Positions 1 through 8,112 of a stretch of DNA of 64,000 nucleotides are shown here, in pieces (the first letter of the stretch is position 1; the number at the start of each line of letters is the position of its first letter). A program made the position numbers and the translations under genes. Source of the DNA: Solibacillus silvestris_B (GTDB lineage Bacteria; Bacillota; Bacilli; Bacillales_A; Planococcaceae); the NCBI RefSeq assembly GCF_051967575.1, contig NZ_JBQCJW010000016.1:5583-69582 (forward strand), given 5' to 3'. A model generated the notes under the pieces. It saw nothing but the letters and a program-made list of their open reading frames with translations. It was not told the origin of the DNA and did not search any database.

Positions 1-1
1 T

Positions 2-679
2 AATGAGCATATAGCTTACACAGATGTCATTGAACATATTGCACAGAAGACTGAACGGAAAAATGTAGAGCAGCAGGTCGTTTATAGTGATATAAACTAT
101 ATTTTACTAGGAAAATTGATAGAAAAAGTTTCGGGTGTTTCATTAGCAGAATACGCTCATAAAAACATTTTTCAACCTATTGGTATGCATAATACCCTAT
201 TTAATCCACCTGTTCAGCTACAAGAAAAAATTGCGGCGACTGAATACCGTTCTTATTTAAAGAAACATCAATGGGGAGAAGTCCATGATGAAAATGCACT
301 ACATTTTGGCGGAGTAAGCGGGCATGCAGGGCTGTTTTCGACTGCTGAAGATTTGGCGAAGTTTGCCCAATCTTTTATGAAAAATAACGACTCTATTTTT
401 CACGAGCATACAAAGCAATTAGCAAAGATGAGTTTTACAGAGCAGCATGAAGAACAACGCGGATTAGGGTGGCAATTGTATTCACCGCCTTCATTTTCCG
501 GCCAATATTTACAGGATGGTTTTGGACATACCGGTTTTACAGGCACGTCAATCTGGATTTCGGATGAGAAGCAATTAGCAATTATATTGTTAACAAATCG
601 CGTTCATTTTGGACGTAGCTGTGAAATTCAACGGTTTCGACGAATTGTGCATAACTTAGTTGCACTTGAGAATGAATAG
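2..679 (+). CDS. Beta-lactamase-fold serine hydrolase (YbbE/AmiE-like), 5' end outside window
   Basis: Open from base 2 with no start codon in the window, so the N-terminus, including the expected SxxK nucleophile motif, is missing. The visible part has the second active-site element as YSDIN (Tyr-Ser-x-Asn type) at about 92-106, a GGVSGHAGLFST segment and the C-terminal HTGFTGTS loop that stands for the KTG motif of class C beta-lactamases and esterases. In Bacillus a homologue of this fold (ybbE/amiE) sits in the MurNAc-peptide recycling cluster and removes peptide from muropeptides. Here it is followed directly by a sugar kinase and murQ, which supports a recycling role; the substrate is inferred from context only. 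Confidence 0.75.
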   Translation, partial: NEHIAYTDVIEHIAQKTERKNVEQQVVYSDINYILLGKLIEKVSGVSLAEYAHKNIFQPIGMHNTLFNPPVQLQEKIAATEYRSYLKKHQWGEVHDENALHFGGVSGHAGLFSTAEDLAKFAQSFMKNNDSIFHEHTKQLAKMSFTEQHEEQRGLGWQLYSPPSFSGQYLQDGFGHTGFTGTSIWISDEKQLAIILLTNRVHFGRSCEIQRFRRIVHNLVALENE

Positions 680-693
680 ATAAGGTGAGCGGT

Positions 694-1671
694 ATGTCAG
701 GAAAATTATGGATTGGAATAGATGGTGGCGGCACTAAAACAATCGCTGTAATCGGTGATAAAGGCGGACATTTACTTGCGGTAGCCAAGGGGAGTTCCGG
801 CAATTTAACCGCGATTTCAACAGAGCAGTTGTATACACTTATAAATAATCTGATCGACCAATTATTAATGAAGACAGATGCAGCATTATCAGATGTAGAA
901 ACGGTATTTGCTGCAATGGCAGGGGCGGATCGACAGGCTGAGCAACAAAAAATATATGATGCGTTCTGGCAATCACCAATTCTTGCAAAACTTAAAGTTC
1001 AGAGTGATATCCACGCTGCATTAGCAGCAGGGACATGGGGCAGAGAAGGTACTTTACTTATTGCTGGAACTGGAGCAATTGTATTCGGTTATGAGCAGCA
1101 AAAAATATTTCGTGCTGGTGGCTGGGGCTATTTATTGGGTGACGAAGGAAGCGGCTATCATTTAGGGAAGCTTGCCATTCGTTCTATATTAAAGGCGAAT
1201 GATGACAAAGTGCCTTTGAAACCTTTTCAGGAAAAGATATTGACCCATTTTAATATTCTTTCACCGGACCAGCTCATCACAAAAGTATACAGCAGCACAA
1301 ATCCTGTGGCCGCTATTTCTTCTGTGAGCAGGATTGTATTAACGGCATGCGATGAAGATATATTAGCGAAATCCATCGTTAAAGCTGTTCATGAAGCATT
1401 ACTAGAACTAATTGACAGTGTCTATTCACGAATTGATCGGACAAATCCAGTAGTATTACATGGCGGATTATTTTCGAATGATATATTTTTTGAAGAGTTT
1501 AAAGTGCGTTTTTCATCGCGATTCCCTGATTTAATTGCATCGAAGCCTCCAATTTCGGGAACAGTTGGAGCTTACTTATTAGCATTATATGAAAATAAAA
1601 TTGAAGTGAGTGATCCAGTTAAACAAACGATTCAACAAACATGGCGTCTATTGGAAGGTGAGATAACATGA
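694..1671 (+). CDS. murK: BadF/BadG-type sugar kinase, probable MurNAc/GlcNAc kinase (MurK-like)
   Basis: 325 aa kinase of the ASKHA superfamily: N-terminal phosphate loop GIDGGGTKT, a second ATP-binding element LLIAGTGAIVFGY and the adjacent GGWGYLLGDEGSG motif typical of N-acetylglucosamine/N-acetylmuramic acid kinases. ATG 694 is preferred to an in-frame GTG at 685 because AAGGTGA lies at a good distance before it. The stop overlaps the murQ start (ATGA), so the two are translationally coupled. Inferred role: phosphorylate MurNAc (and perhaps GlcNAc) in the cytoplasm to give the 6-phosphate that MurQ uses, replacing the phosphotransferase route (MurP) of B. subtilis. A plain GlcNAc kinase is the main alternative. 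Confidence 0.75.
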   Translation: MSGKLWIGIDGGGTKTIAVIGDKGGHLLAVAKGSSGNLTAISTEQLYTLINNLIDQLLMKTDAALSDVETVFAAMAGADRQAEQQKIYDAFWQSPILAKLKVQSDIHAALAAGTWGREGTLLIAGTGAIVFGYEQQKIFRAGGWGYLLGDEGSGYHLGKLAIRSILKANDDKVPLKPFQEKILTHFNILSPDQLITKVYSSTNPVAAISSVSRIVLTACDEDILAKSIVKAVHEALLELIDSVYSRIDRTNPVVLHGGLFSNDIFFEEFKVRFSSRFPDLIASKPPISGTVGAYLLALYENKIEVSDPVKQTIQQTWRLLEGEIT

Positions 1672-2573
1672 ATTACGATCAATTAACGACTGAAAAACGG
1701 AATAACCAAACAATGAATTTGGATGTAATGCCCATCTCGCAAATACTTCACATAATGAATAAAGAAGATTTGCAGGTTGTGAAAAGTGTCGAACAAGTTT
1801 TACCTACTATTGAGAAAGTAATTAAAAGGGTAGTTGAAAATATTAGTAATGGGGGTCGCCTCTTTTATATCGGGGCAGGGACTAGTGGTCGTTTAGGTAT
1901 GCTGGATGCTTCTGAATGCCCCCCTACTTTCATGACCGATCCGGAACTTGTGCAAACGGTAATGGCGGGCGGACAGGACGCTTTTTTTCAGGCAGTGGAA
2001 AATGCTGAAGATCGTATAGAAGATGGGAGAAACAAATTAAAGGAAAAAAACATTACCCGGTTCGATTCCATTATCGGCATTACGGCGAGTGGTACGACAC
2101 CATTTGTAATGGGTGCATTACAATACGCACAATCCGTCGGGGCTTTTACGGTAAGTTTGACGAGCAATATAAATTCTGAAGTAAGTCGTTATGCGGATGA
2201 AGCGATAGAAGTAGTCGTGGGTCCTGAAATATTAACAGGTTCAACTCGATTAAAAGCAGCTACTTCACATAAGATGATCCTAAATATGATTAGTACGACA
2301 TCGATGGTGCAATTAGGCAAAACATATGAAAACTTAATGATTGATGTGCATGCAAGCAACAAAAAGTTAATCGAGCGGGCTAAGAGAATTGTCGTTGCTG
2401 CTACTGACTGCACATATGAGGAAGCGGAAGAGGTGCTTGAAAAAACAAAATTTGCTGTCAAGCCATCAATCGTCATGCTAAAAACGAATCAAAATTATGA
2501 ACGTGTAAAACTGGTGCTTGAACAAGTAAACGGTCATACGAGAAAAGCTATTTTACTTTTAAACAATAGTTAA
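1668..2573 (+). CDS. murQ: N-acetylmuramic acid 6-phosphate etherase MurQ
   Basis: 301 aa, full length. Contains the SIS sugar-isomerase fold with GAGTSGRLGMLDASECPPTF (about residues 70-90), the hallmark that includes the catalytic Glu of MurNAc-6-P etherases, followed by GITASGTTPFV and the ATSHKMILNMIST segment. The enzyme cleaves the lactyl ether of MurNAc-6-P to GlcNAc-6-P and D-lactate. The start overlaps the kinase stop by four bases and a strong terminator follows, so it is the last gene of the amino-sugar salvage operon. Confidence 0.95.
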   Translation: MNYDQLTTEKRNNQTMNLDVMPISQILHIMNKEDLQVVKSVEQVLPTIEKVIKRVVENISNGGRLFYIGAGTSGRLGMLDASECPPTFMTDPELVQTVMAGGQDAFFQAVENAEDRIEDGRNKLKEKNITRFDSIIGITASGTTPFVMGALQYAQSVGAFTVSLTSNINSEVSRYADEAIEVVVGPEILTGSTRLKAATSHKMILNMISTTSMVQLGKTYENLMIDVHASNKKLIERAKRIVVAATDCTYEEAEEVLEKTKFAVKPSIVMLKTNQNYERVKLVLEQVNGHTRKAILLLNNS

Positions 2574-2578
2574 TAACG

Positions 2579-2613
2579 AGAGTTGTCATGAATCATTCTG
2601 ACAACTCTTTTTC
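2579..2613 (+). terminator. Rho-independent terminator of the murQ operon
   Basis: Perfect 10-bp stem AGAGTTGTCA/TGACAACTCT with a 10-nt loop, running into a T tract. Confidence 0.9.
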
Positions 2614-2674
2614 ATTATTTACTATGATTTAACTAGAATTTCTGTATAGTGCGATAATATTTCTCATAAAACCA

Positions 2675-2703
2675 TTGTTTCCATTTTTTGTGACTGTTAA
2701 AAT
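2675..2703 (+). promoter_or_regulatory. Candidate SigA promoter of the acyl-CoA dehydrogenase-thiolase operon
   Basis: TTGTTT, 17-bp spacer, TAAAAT, about 45 bp upstream of the start codon. The only reasonable pair in the gap after the murQ terminator. Confidence 0.45.
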
Positions 2704-2745
2704 TGAGGTGTATTAATATTCTGAAAAAGATGAAGGGGCGGGGAA

Positions 2746-3888
2746 ATGAGCATTTATACAGAAGAGCATGAGATGTTTAGAAAAGCATTACGCAAAATGC
2801 TGGATAAAGAGGCATATCCTTATTTTGAGCAGTGGGAAAAAGACAGGGATATTCCACGCGAGTTTTGGCTGAAGCTCGGGGAGAATGGCTTTTTATGTCC
2901 AATGGTCAGTGAACAGTATGGGGGACTTGCGCTGGATTTTGGCTATTCTGCTATATTAACGGAGGAGCTGGAGCGTGTTGGGGCAGGGTTAGCGAGCGGG
3001 ATTTCGCTTCATTCCGATATTGTGACACCTTATATAGAAGCATATGGAACAATTGCACAAAAGGAAAAATGGCTTCCTAAAAGCGTTACAGGTGAGTACA
3101 TTTCGGCTATTGCCATGACGGAACCGGGTGCAGGCTCTGATCTTGCAGGCATTCAAACGACAGCGAAAAAAGATGGGGATGTCTACATTTTAAACGGAGA
3201 AAAAACCTTTATTACGAATGGCATTCATGCTGATTATGTTGTTGTCGTCTGTAAAACAGATCCACAGGCCAGCCCGGCGTACAAAGGGGTTAGTTTGCTA
3301 ATTGTGGAAAGCGGCACTCCTGGTTTTAAGCGTGGAAAAAAACTGGACAAAATCGGGATGCATAGCGCAGATACAGGTGAGCTTATTTTTGATGATGTAC
3401 GTGTACCAGCAGAAAACCTATTAGGGGAAGAAAACCGCGGCTTCTATTATTTAATGGAAAAACTGCAGCAGGAACGCCTCATTGTCGCACTGGAAACGCA
3501 AATCGAAGCAGAATGCTGTTTAAAGCTGACAGTGGACTATGTAAAAGAACGAAAAGCATTCGGCAGCCGTATTGCTGATTTCCAAAACACTCAATTTAAG
3601 TTAGCGGAGATGGCGACAGAAATTGAACTTGGCCGTACATATGTCGATAGTCTAATTGCCAAACATAATGCAGGGAAAGATATTGTGAAGGAAGTATCGA
3701 TGGCTAAATGGTGGATCAGTGAAATGGCCAAGCGCGTTGTAGCGGATTGCCTGCAGCTTCATGGGGGGTACGGTTATATGGAGGAATATGAAATCGCAAG
3801 ACGTTACCGAGATATACCGGTAGCAGCGATTTACGCTGGTACAACAGAAATTATGAAGGGGATTATCGCAAAGCAAATTTTAAAATAG
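2746..3888 (+). CDS. Acyl-CoA dehydrogenase, long-chain/isovaleryl-type active site
   Basis: 380 aa FAD enzyme of fatty acid or branched-chain acyl-CoA oxidation. Signature AMTEPGAGSDLAG (123-135) and the C-terminal LQLHGGYGYMEEY are present. The usual catalytic Glu in the YEGT motif of medium- and short-chain enzymes is replaced (IYAGTTEI, Ala364), while QQERL carries Glu243 at the place where long-chain and isovaleryl-CoA dehydrogenases keep their base. The enzyme therefore looks active but of the LCAD/IVD kind. It lies 22 bp before a thiolase and is preceded by AAGGGGCGGGG as ribosome binding site. Chain-length preference cannot be told from sequence alone. Confidence 0.9.
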   Translation: MSIYTEEHEMFRKALRKMLDKEAYPYFEQWEKDRDIPREFWLKLGENGFLCPMVSEQYGGLALDFGYSAILTEELERVGAGLASGISLHSDIVTPYIEAYGTIAQKEKWLPKSVTGEYISAIAMTEPGAGSDLAGIQTTAKKDGDVYILNGEKTFITNGIHADYVVVVCKTDPQASPAYKGVSLLIVESGTPGFKRGKKLDKIGMHSADTGELIFDDVRVPAENLLGEENRGFYYLMEKLQQERLIVALETQIEAECCLKLTVDYVKERKAFGSRIADFQNTQFKLAEMATEIELGRTYVDSLIAKHNAGKDIVKEVSMAKWWISEMAKRVVADCLQLHGGYGYMEEYEIARRYRDIPVAAIYAGTTEIMKGIIAKQILK

Positions 3889-3910
3889 TACTGACAAAGG
3901 GGATCGAATA

Positions 3911-5092
3911 ATGAAAAATGTATATATCGTAGATGGGGCAAGGACAGCATTTACAGCTTTTGGGGGTTCTTTTGCAACAACAGATGCAGTACAGCTTGGC
4001 ACAAAAACAGCAGTTGAAGCATTAAAGCGCGCAAATGTGCAACCTGAACAAGTCGACCATGTTATTTATGGCGGTGTGATTACAACAGGTGCGAACTCTG
4101 CTTATTTAGCTCGTCATATTGGTCTTTATGCAGGCGTACCAAAGGAAGTACCGGCATTAACGTTAAATCGGCTTTGCGGATCTGGTATGCAATCGGTCGT
4201 ATCGGCAGCTCAAATGATTCAGCTTGGTGAAGGGGAAGTTGTACTCGCCGGGGGAGCGGAAAATATGTCCCAGTCGCCATATTCGAATTTCGAACAGCGC
4301 TTCAGCGGTGCAAAGCTTGGCAATCTGGAGTTTACAGATATGCTTCAAGCAACATTGATTGACCAATATACTGGCTCCGGGATGGGCTTGACGGCAGAAA
4401 AGCTTGCTGAGCAATATACGATTTCACGTGAAGAGCAGGATGCATTCGCACTTCTTTCAAACGAACGTGCCGCAAAAGCGCGGAAGGACGGCATTTTTGC
4501 AAAAGAAATCGTGCCTGTTGCTGTAGCTGCGAGAAAAGGCGAGATTTTAATAGATCAGGATGAACATATTAAAGAAGGCGGAACACTGGAAAGCTTGGCA
4601 AAATTACGCCCGGCTTTTAAAAAGGACGGCTCCGTTACTGCTGCGAATGCTTCCGGAATTAATGACGGAGCAGCATCTGTCGTTGTCGCGAGTGAGGATT
4701 TTGTAGATGACAACGGATTAAAGCCATTAGCTCGTATCGTATCATGGGGAATAGCAGGTGTTGACCCGACGATTATGGGCATAGGCCCGGCTCCGGCAAT
4801 TCGTCAGGCATTGGAGCGTGCGAATTTAACAATTGAAGATATGGATTTAGTTGAAATTAATGAAGCATTTGCTGCCCAATATATCGCGGTGGAAAAAGAA
4901 CTTGGCCTGGACCGTGAGAAAACGAATGTAAATGGTGGTGCAATCGCACTTGGTCACCCGGTTGGTGCAAGTGGTACAAGAATAATCTTATCTGCTGCCT
5001 ATGAATTGCAGAGACGCAACGGCAAATATGCTGTCGCCAGCCTATGCATCGGCGGCGGACAAGGAATTGCTTTAATTATTGAAAGAGTGTAG
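3911..5092 (+). CDS. Thiolase (acetyl-CoA C-acyltransferase)
   Basis: 393 aa, the usual length of the family. Nucleophilic cysteine in NRLCGSGMQ (Cys89), NEAFAAQY loop, GHPVGASG with His349 and CIGGGQG with the acid/base Cys379; all catalytic residues are present. It catalyses thiolytic cleavage of 3-ketoacyl-CoA or, in reverse, acetoacetyl-CoA formation. Cotranscribed with the preceding acyl-CoA dehydrogenase; no enoyl-CoA hydratase or 3-hydroxyacyl-CoA dehydrogenase is next to it, so the pathway must be completed by genes elsewhere. Confidence 0.93.
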   Translation: MKNVYIVDGARTAFTAFGGSFATTDAVQLGTKTAVEALKRANVQPEQVDHVIYGGVITTGANSAYLARHIGLYAGVPKEVPALTLNRLCGSGMQSVVSAAQMIQLGEGEVVLAGGAENMSQSPYSNFEQRFSGAKLGNLEFTDMLQATLIDQYTGSGMGLTAEKLAEQYTISREEQDAFALLSNERAAKARKDGIFAKEIVPVAVAARKGEILIDQDEHIKEGGTLESLAKLRPAFKKDGSVTAANASGINDGAASVVVASEDFVDDNGLKPLARIVSWGIAGVDPTIMGIGPAPAIRQALERANLTIEDMDLVEINEAFAAQYIAVEKELGLDREKTNVNGGAIALGHPVGASGTRIILSAAYELQRRNGKYAVASLCIGGGQGIALIIERV

Positions 5093-5099
5093 ATACTAG

Positions 5100-5134
5100 G
5101 CGTGCTGGAAGGTAGATTTCCAGCATGCTTTTTT
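5100..5134 (+). terminator. Terminator after the thiolase gene
   Basis: 11-bp stem GCGTGCTGGAA/TTCCAGCATGC (one G-T pair) followed by T6. Confidence 0.9.
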
Positions 5135-5143
5135 GTTGTGAAA

Positions 5144-5493
5144 AATTTGTATGGGCGGAGTTTTATTAGAACAAGGGAGTGTGTTATTAGAACAAGTGGC
5201 TACGATATTAGATGAAATAGGAAGTTTATTAGAAAATGGTCGGATATGAAGTTTGGGTAAGCTCTTTTTAGCCAAAAATACGGATAAAAAGCATTGGGTT
5301 TGATTTTTATTAGAACAATGCTGCGGGATATTAGTAAATGCCGGGTGGATATTAGAAAATGGCAAGATGATATTAGCCCAAAGCGAACCTATATTAAAAC
5401 AATGGCAGGATATATTAGAAAATCGCACTTTTATTAGAACAAATTAAAATATATTAGATGATTTCCGAATTTATTAGAAAATCCCCTAGCTTT
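5144..5493 (+). repeat. Degenerate array of 21-bp units (ATTAGAAnAATGGC type)
   Basis: The word ATTAG (or a one-base variant) recurs at 5165, 5186, 5207, 5228, 5309, 5330, 5351, 5372, 5393, 5414, 5433, 5453 and 5473, with decayed units at 5144, 5246, 5267 and 5288 keeping the phase. Spacing is exactly 21 bp except one 18-bp unit and 19- to 20-bp units at the 3' end. The loose consensus is ATTAGAAcAATGGCnnGAT. In the forward frame at 5151 the units read as Leu-rich heptads (LLEQGSV, LLEQVAT, ILDEIGS, LLENGRI), broken by TGA at 5247 and 5301 and ending at TAA 5445. On the minus strand the same units give SNI/SNK heptads without a ribosome binding site. It fills most of the gap between the thiolase terminator and the helicase gene. 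Confidence 0.85.
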
Positions 5494-5587
5494 CACGCTT
5501 CATTTTTCAATTGACACATAGCCTCCTTTTTTCGCTGTAAAACACTAACCGGTATCCCGCCAAATTTTACGCAACAATTATGGAATA

Positions 5588-5596
5588 TGGTACACT
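5588..5596 (+). promoter_or_regulatory. Candidate extended -10 promoter of the helicase-peptidase operon
   Basis: TGGTACACT, an extended -10 (TGn plus TACACT), 31 bp before the ATG; the -35 region is poor. Confidence 0.35.
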
Positions 5597-5626
5597 AAAG
5601 CCAACGAATAAAAGGTGGTAAACAAT

Positions 5627-6859
5627 ATGTCAGCAATCAGTTTATTAAACGAAACACTGCAAAATAAATGGTCGTTTGAAACGACAATGAAAATCCAGGA
5701 CGAGATGATCCCCGCGATGATCGAAGGAAAAGATATCGTGGCGGAATCTCCGACAGGCTCAGGGAAAACATTGGCCTACACTTTACCGATTTTAAACAAA
5801 GTAGACGGCAAAAAGAAACAAACACAGGCATTAATAGTAGCCCCTTCACAAGAGCTTGCGATGCAGATTGTCGAAGTAATCCGCGATTGGACAGTAGGAA
5901 CGGATATTACAGTACAGCAACTAATCGGTGGTGCCAACTCCGCACGTCAAATCGAAAAACTGAAGAAAAAGCCAACAATTGTTGTCGGCACACCAGGCCG
6001 TTTAAACGAATTGGCACGCCAAGGGAAATTGAAGCTTAAAGAAATCGAAACAATCGTTTTGGACGAATGTGATCAGCTGCTGAGCCGCGAATACCGAGTT
6101 GTCGTGAAATCTTTTATCGAAGGTGCCGCATTTGGCCGCCAAGTCGTTGTCGTGTCGGCTACGATTACAGAGGAAATTAAACTTGTCGCGGAACGTTTAA
6201 TGTTCGAGCCGATCAGCATTGAAATTAAACCGGAAGACATGGTGAAGTTCGGGAAAGTCGTTCATTCCTTTGTAAAGGTAGAGGAACGCGACAAAACAGA
6301 TATGCTACGTCGTTTGGCTAATATCGAAGGTTTGCGCGGATTGGCATTTGTCAATAACATCGACCAAGTATTAATGAAACAGAACAAGCTGGAATACCGG
6401 GATGCGCCGATTGTGGCACTTCACTCGGACATGAAAAAAGAAGAGCGCAAAAAAGCGCTTGATGCATTCCGTAAAGGGGAAGCCCGCATTTTAATCGCGA
6501 CGGATATTGCAGCAAGAGGTTTAGATATTTCAGGTTTAACACATGTTATTCATGTTGATGTGCCAAGAACGATCGAGCAATATACACATCGTTCTGGTCG
6601 TACGGGCCGTGCAGGTGCAGATGGGGAAGTATTGACATTATTATCATATAAAGATGAAAAGACGTTCAAAAAATGGCTGCGCGATCTTTCATTGAAAGGC
6701 ATTCAAAAGGTTTGGGGGCAAGGTCAACTGATTGAAGGAAATGCAAAAACAGTGATGACAAAAGCAGCACCGACTACTAAAAAAGCAGCTGAGAAAAAGC
6801 CTTATCAACCAAAGTCCAATAAAAAAGGCATGACATTCAGTAAGAAAAAGGAGAAATAA
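5627..6859 (+). CDS. DEAD-box-family RNA helicase with DECD motif II (YfmL-like)
   Basis: 410 aa. Two RecA domains: motif I SPTGSGKT, motif Ib TPGR, motif II LDECDQLL, motif III SAT, motif V TDIAARGLDI and motif VI HRSGRTGRAG. The Walker B box is DECD, not DEAD; DECD is an accepted variant and keeps the catalytic residues. A basic C-terminal tail (last ~45 residues, rich in Lys) may bind RNA. ATG 5627 is chosen over an upstream in-frame GTG at 5615 because AAAGGTGG occupies that GTG. By overall shape it resembles B. subtilis YfmL, a ribosome-biogenesis helicase; that role is inferred. The next gene starts 3 bp downstream. Confidence 0.88.
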   Translation: MSAISLLNETLQNKWSFETTMKIQDEMIPAMIEGKDIVAESPTGSGKTLAYTLPILNKVDGKKKQTQALIVAPSQELAMQIVEVIRDWTVGTDITVQQLIGGANSARQIEKLKKKPTIVVGTPGRLNELARQGKLKLKEIETIVLDECDQLLSREYRVVVKSFIEGAAFGRQVVVVSATITEEIKLVAERLMFEPISIEIKPEDMVKFGKVVHSFVKVEERDKTDMLRRLANIEGLRGLAFVNNIDQVLMKQNKLEYRDAPIVALHSDMKKEERKKALDAFRKGEARILIATDIAARGLDISGLTHVIHVDVPRTIEQYTHRSGRTGRAGADGEVLTLLSYKDEKTFKKWLRDLSLKGIQKVWGQGQLIEGNAKTVMTKAAPTTKKAAEKKPYQPKSNKKGMTFSKKKEK

Positions 6860-6862
6860 TCG

Positions 6863-8092
6863 ATGACATTCGAAGAGAAGTTAGAGCAATTTGCAGAGTT
6901 GGCCGTTCGTATCGGGGTAAATGTTCAAAAAGGACAATACTTATTGATCAATACATCAACAGATACGCTGGAATTCACGCGTATTGTTGTGAAAAAGGCA
7001 TATGAAGCAGGTGCAAGTCGTGTACATGTGAACTTAACAGACGCAAGCTTCGAACGTGCCTATTACGAAAATGTCACAGTGGAGGAAACAGCGAATTTCC
7101 CGAAATGGACTGTCGCACAACGTGAAGAATTAATCGAGCGCAAAGGTGCACTTCTTTGGATTGATGCAGAAAATCCTGATTTGCTGGAGGGCATTGCAGC
7201 AGAAAAAATCGGTGCACAGCAAAAAGCGGCGGGTACAGCACTCGTAAACTACCGAAAAGCAGTGATGAACGATGATATCGCATGGTCTATTATTGCGGTC
7301 CCATCTCCCGAATGGGCTGCAAAAGTATTCCCGGACTTGGCAGAAGAAGAGCAAGTTCCCGCATTATGGGACGCTATTTTCAAAACGGTTCGTATTGGTG
7401 AGGGGGATGCAGTAGAAAACTGGCAAGCCCATATTGAAAGCTTGCATGCACGCGCAGCTCAGTTAAATGCGAAAAAATATGCGAAATTGCACTATATGGC
7501 ACCGGATACAGACTTAACAATTGAATTACCGGAAAAGCATCTATGGAAAAGCGGAAGTAGTCAATCACCGGACGGTACAACATTCATCGCCAATATGCCG
7601 ACAGAAGAAGTTTTTACGCTTCCGGCGAAATATGGTGTAAATGGCTATGTATCGAATACGAAGCCCCTCGTATACAAAGGCAATATTATCGACGAGTTTA
7701 AGCTTACGTTTGAAAAAGGGAAAATCGTAAAAGCCGAGGCAAAGGTTGGACAAGACTTGCTGCAGCAGTTAATCGCTTCTGATGAGGGAGCAGCGTATTT
7801 AGGGGAAGTCGCATTAGTACCTCATGAATCGCCAATTTCTTCATCCAATATTTTATACTACAACACATTATTCGACGAAAATGCATCGAATCACTTAGCA
7901 ATCGGCGAAGCTTACCCAACTTGCTATGAAGGCGGCAAAGAGTTAGAAAAAGGCCAGTTGGAAGCACTTGGCATCAATACATCGATAACACATGAGGACT
8001 TCATGATCGGCAGTGCAGATATGGATATCGACGGTATATTGGCAGATGGCTCAAAGGAACCGATTTTCCGTAAAGGGAATTGGGCATTTTAA
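6863..8092 (+). CDS. M29-family leucyl aminopeptidase (AmpS-like), copy 1
   Basis: 409 aa, standard length for peptidase family M29. The family's metal-binding elements are visible in order: MPTEEVFTLP, GEVALVPHESPIS, NTLFDENASNHLAIG and HEDFMIGSADMDIDG. These cytoplasmic dinuclear-metal exopeptidases release N-terminal residues from short peptides. It starts 3 bp after the helicase stop with AAAAGGAG as ribosome binding site, so it is in the same operon. A close paralogue lies at 25266-26501. Confidence 0.92.
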   Translation: MTFEEKLEQFAELAVRIGVNVQKGQYLLINTSTDTLEFTRIVVKKAYEAGASRVHVNLTDASFERAYYENVTVEETANFPKWTVAQREELIERKGALLWIDAENPDLLEGIAAEKIGAQQKAAGTALVNYRKAVMNDDIAWSIIAVPSPEWAAKVFPDLAEEEQVPALWDAIFKTVRIGEGDAVENWQAHIESLHARAAQLNAKKYAKLHYMAPDTDLTIELPEKHLWKSGSSQSPDGTTFIANMPTEEVFTLPAKYGVNGYVSNTKPLVYKGNIIDEFKLTFEKGKIVKAEAKVGQDLLQQLIASDEGAAYLGEVALVPHESPISSSNILYYNTLFDENASNHLAIGEAYPTCYEGGKELEKGQLEALGINTSITHEDFMIGSADMDIDGILADGSKEPIFRKGNWAF

Positions 8093-8112
8093 TTTTCGAT
8101 AAGGGTGAGTAG

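Noticed and set aside
2579..2613. TGAATCATTCTGA as a FadR-like operator for the beta-oxidation genes
   Set aside because: It is the loop and arm of the murQ terminator and does not match the FadR palindrome well.
5096..5428. Minus-strand open frame through the 21-bp array, with SNI/SNK heptads
   Set aside because: It starts at a GTG with no ribosome binding site and its C-terminal part reads through the thiolase terminator; the periodicity alone keeps the frame open.
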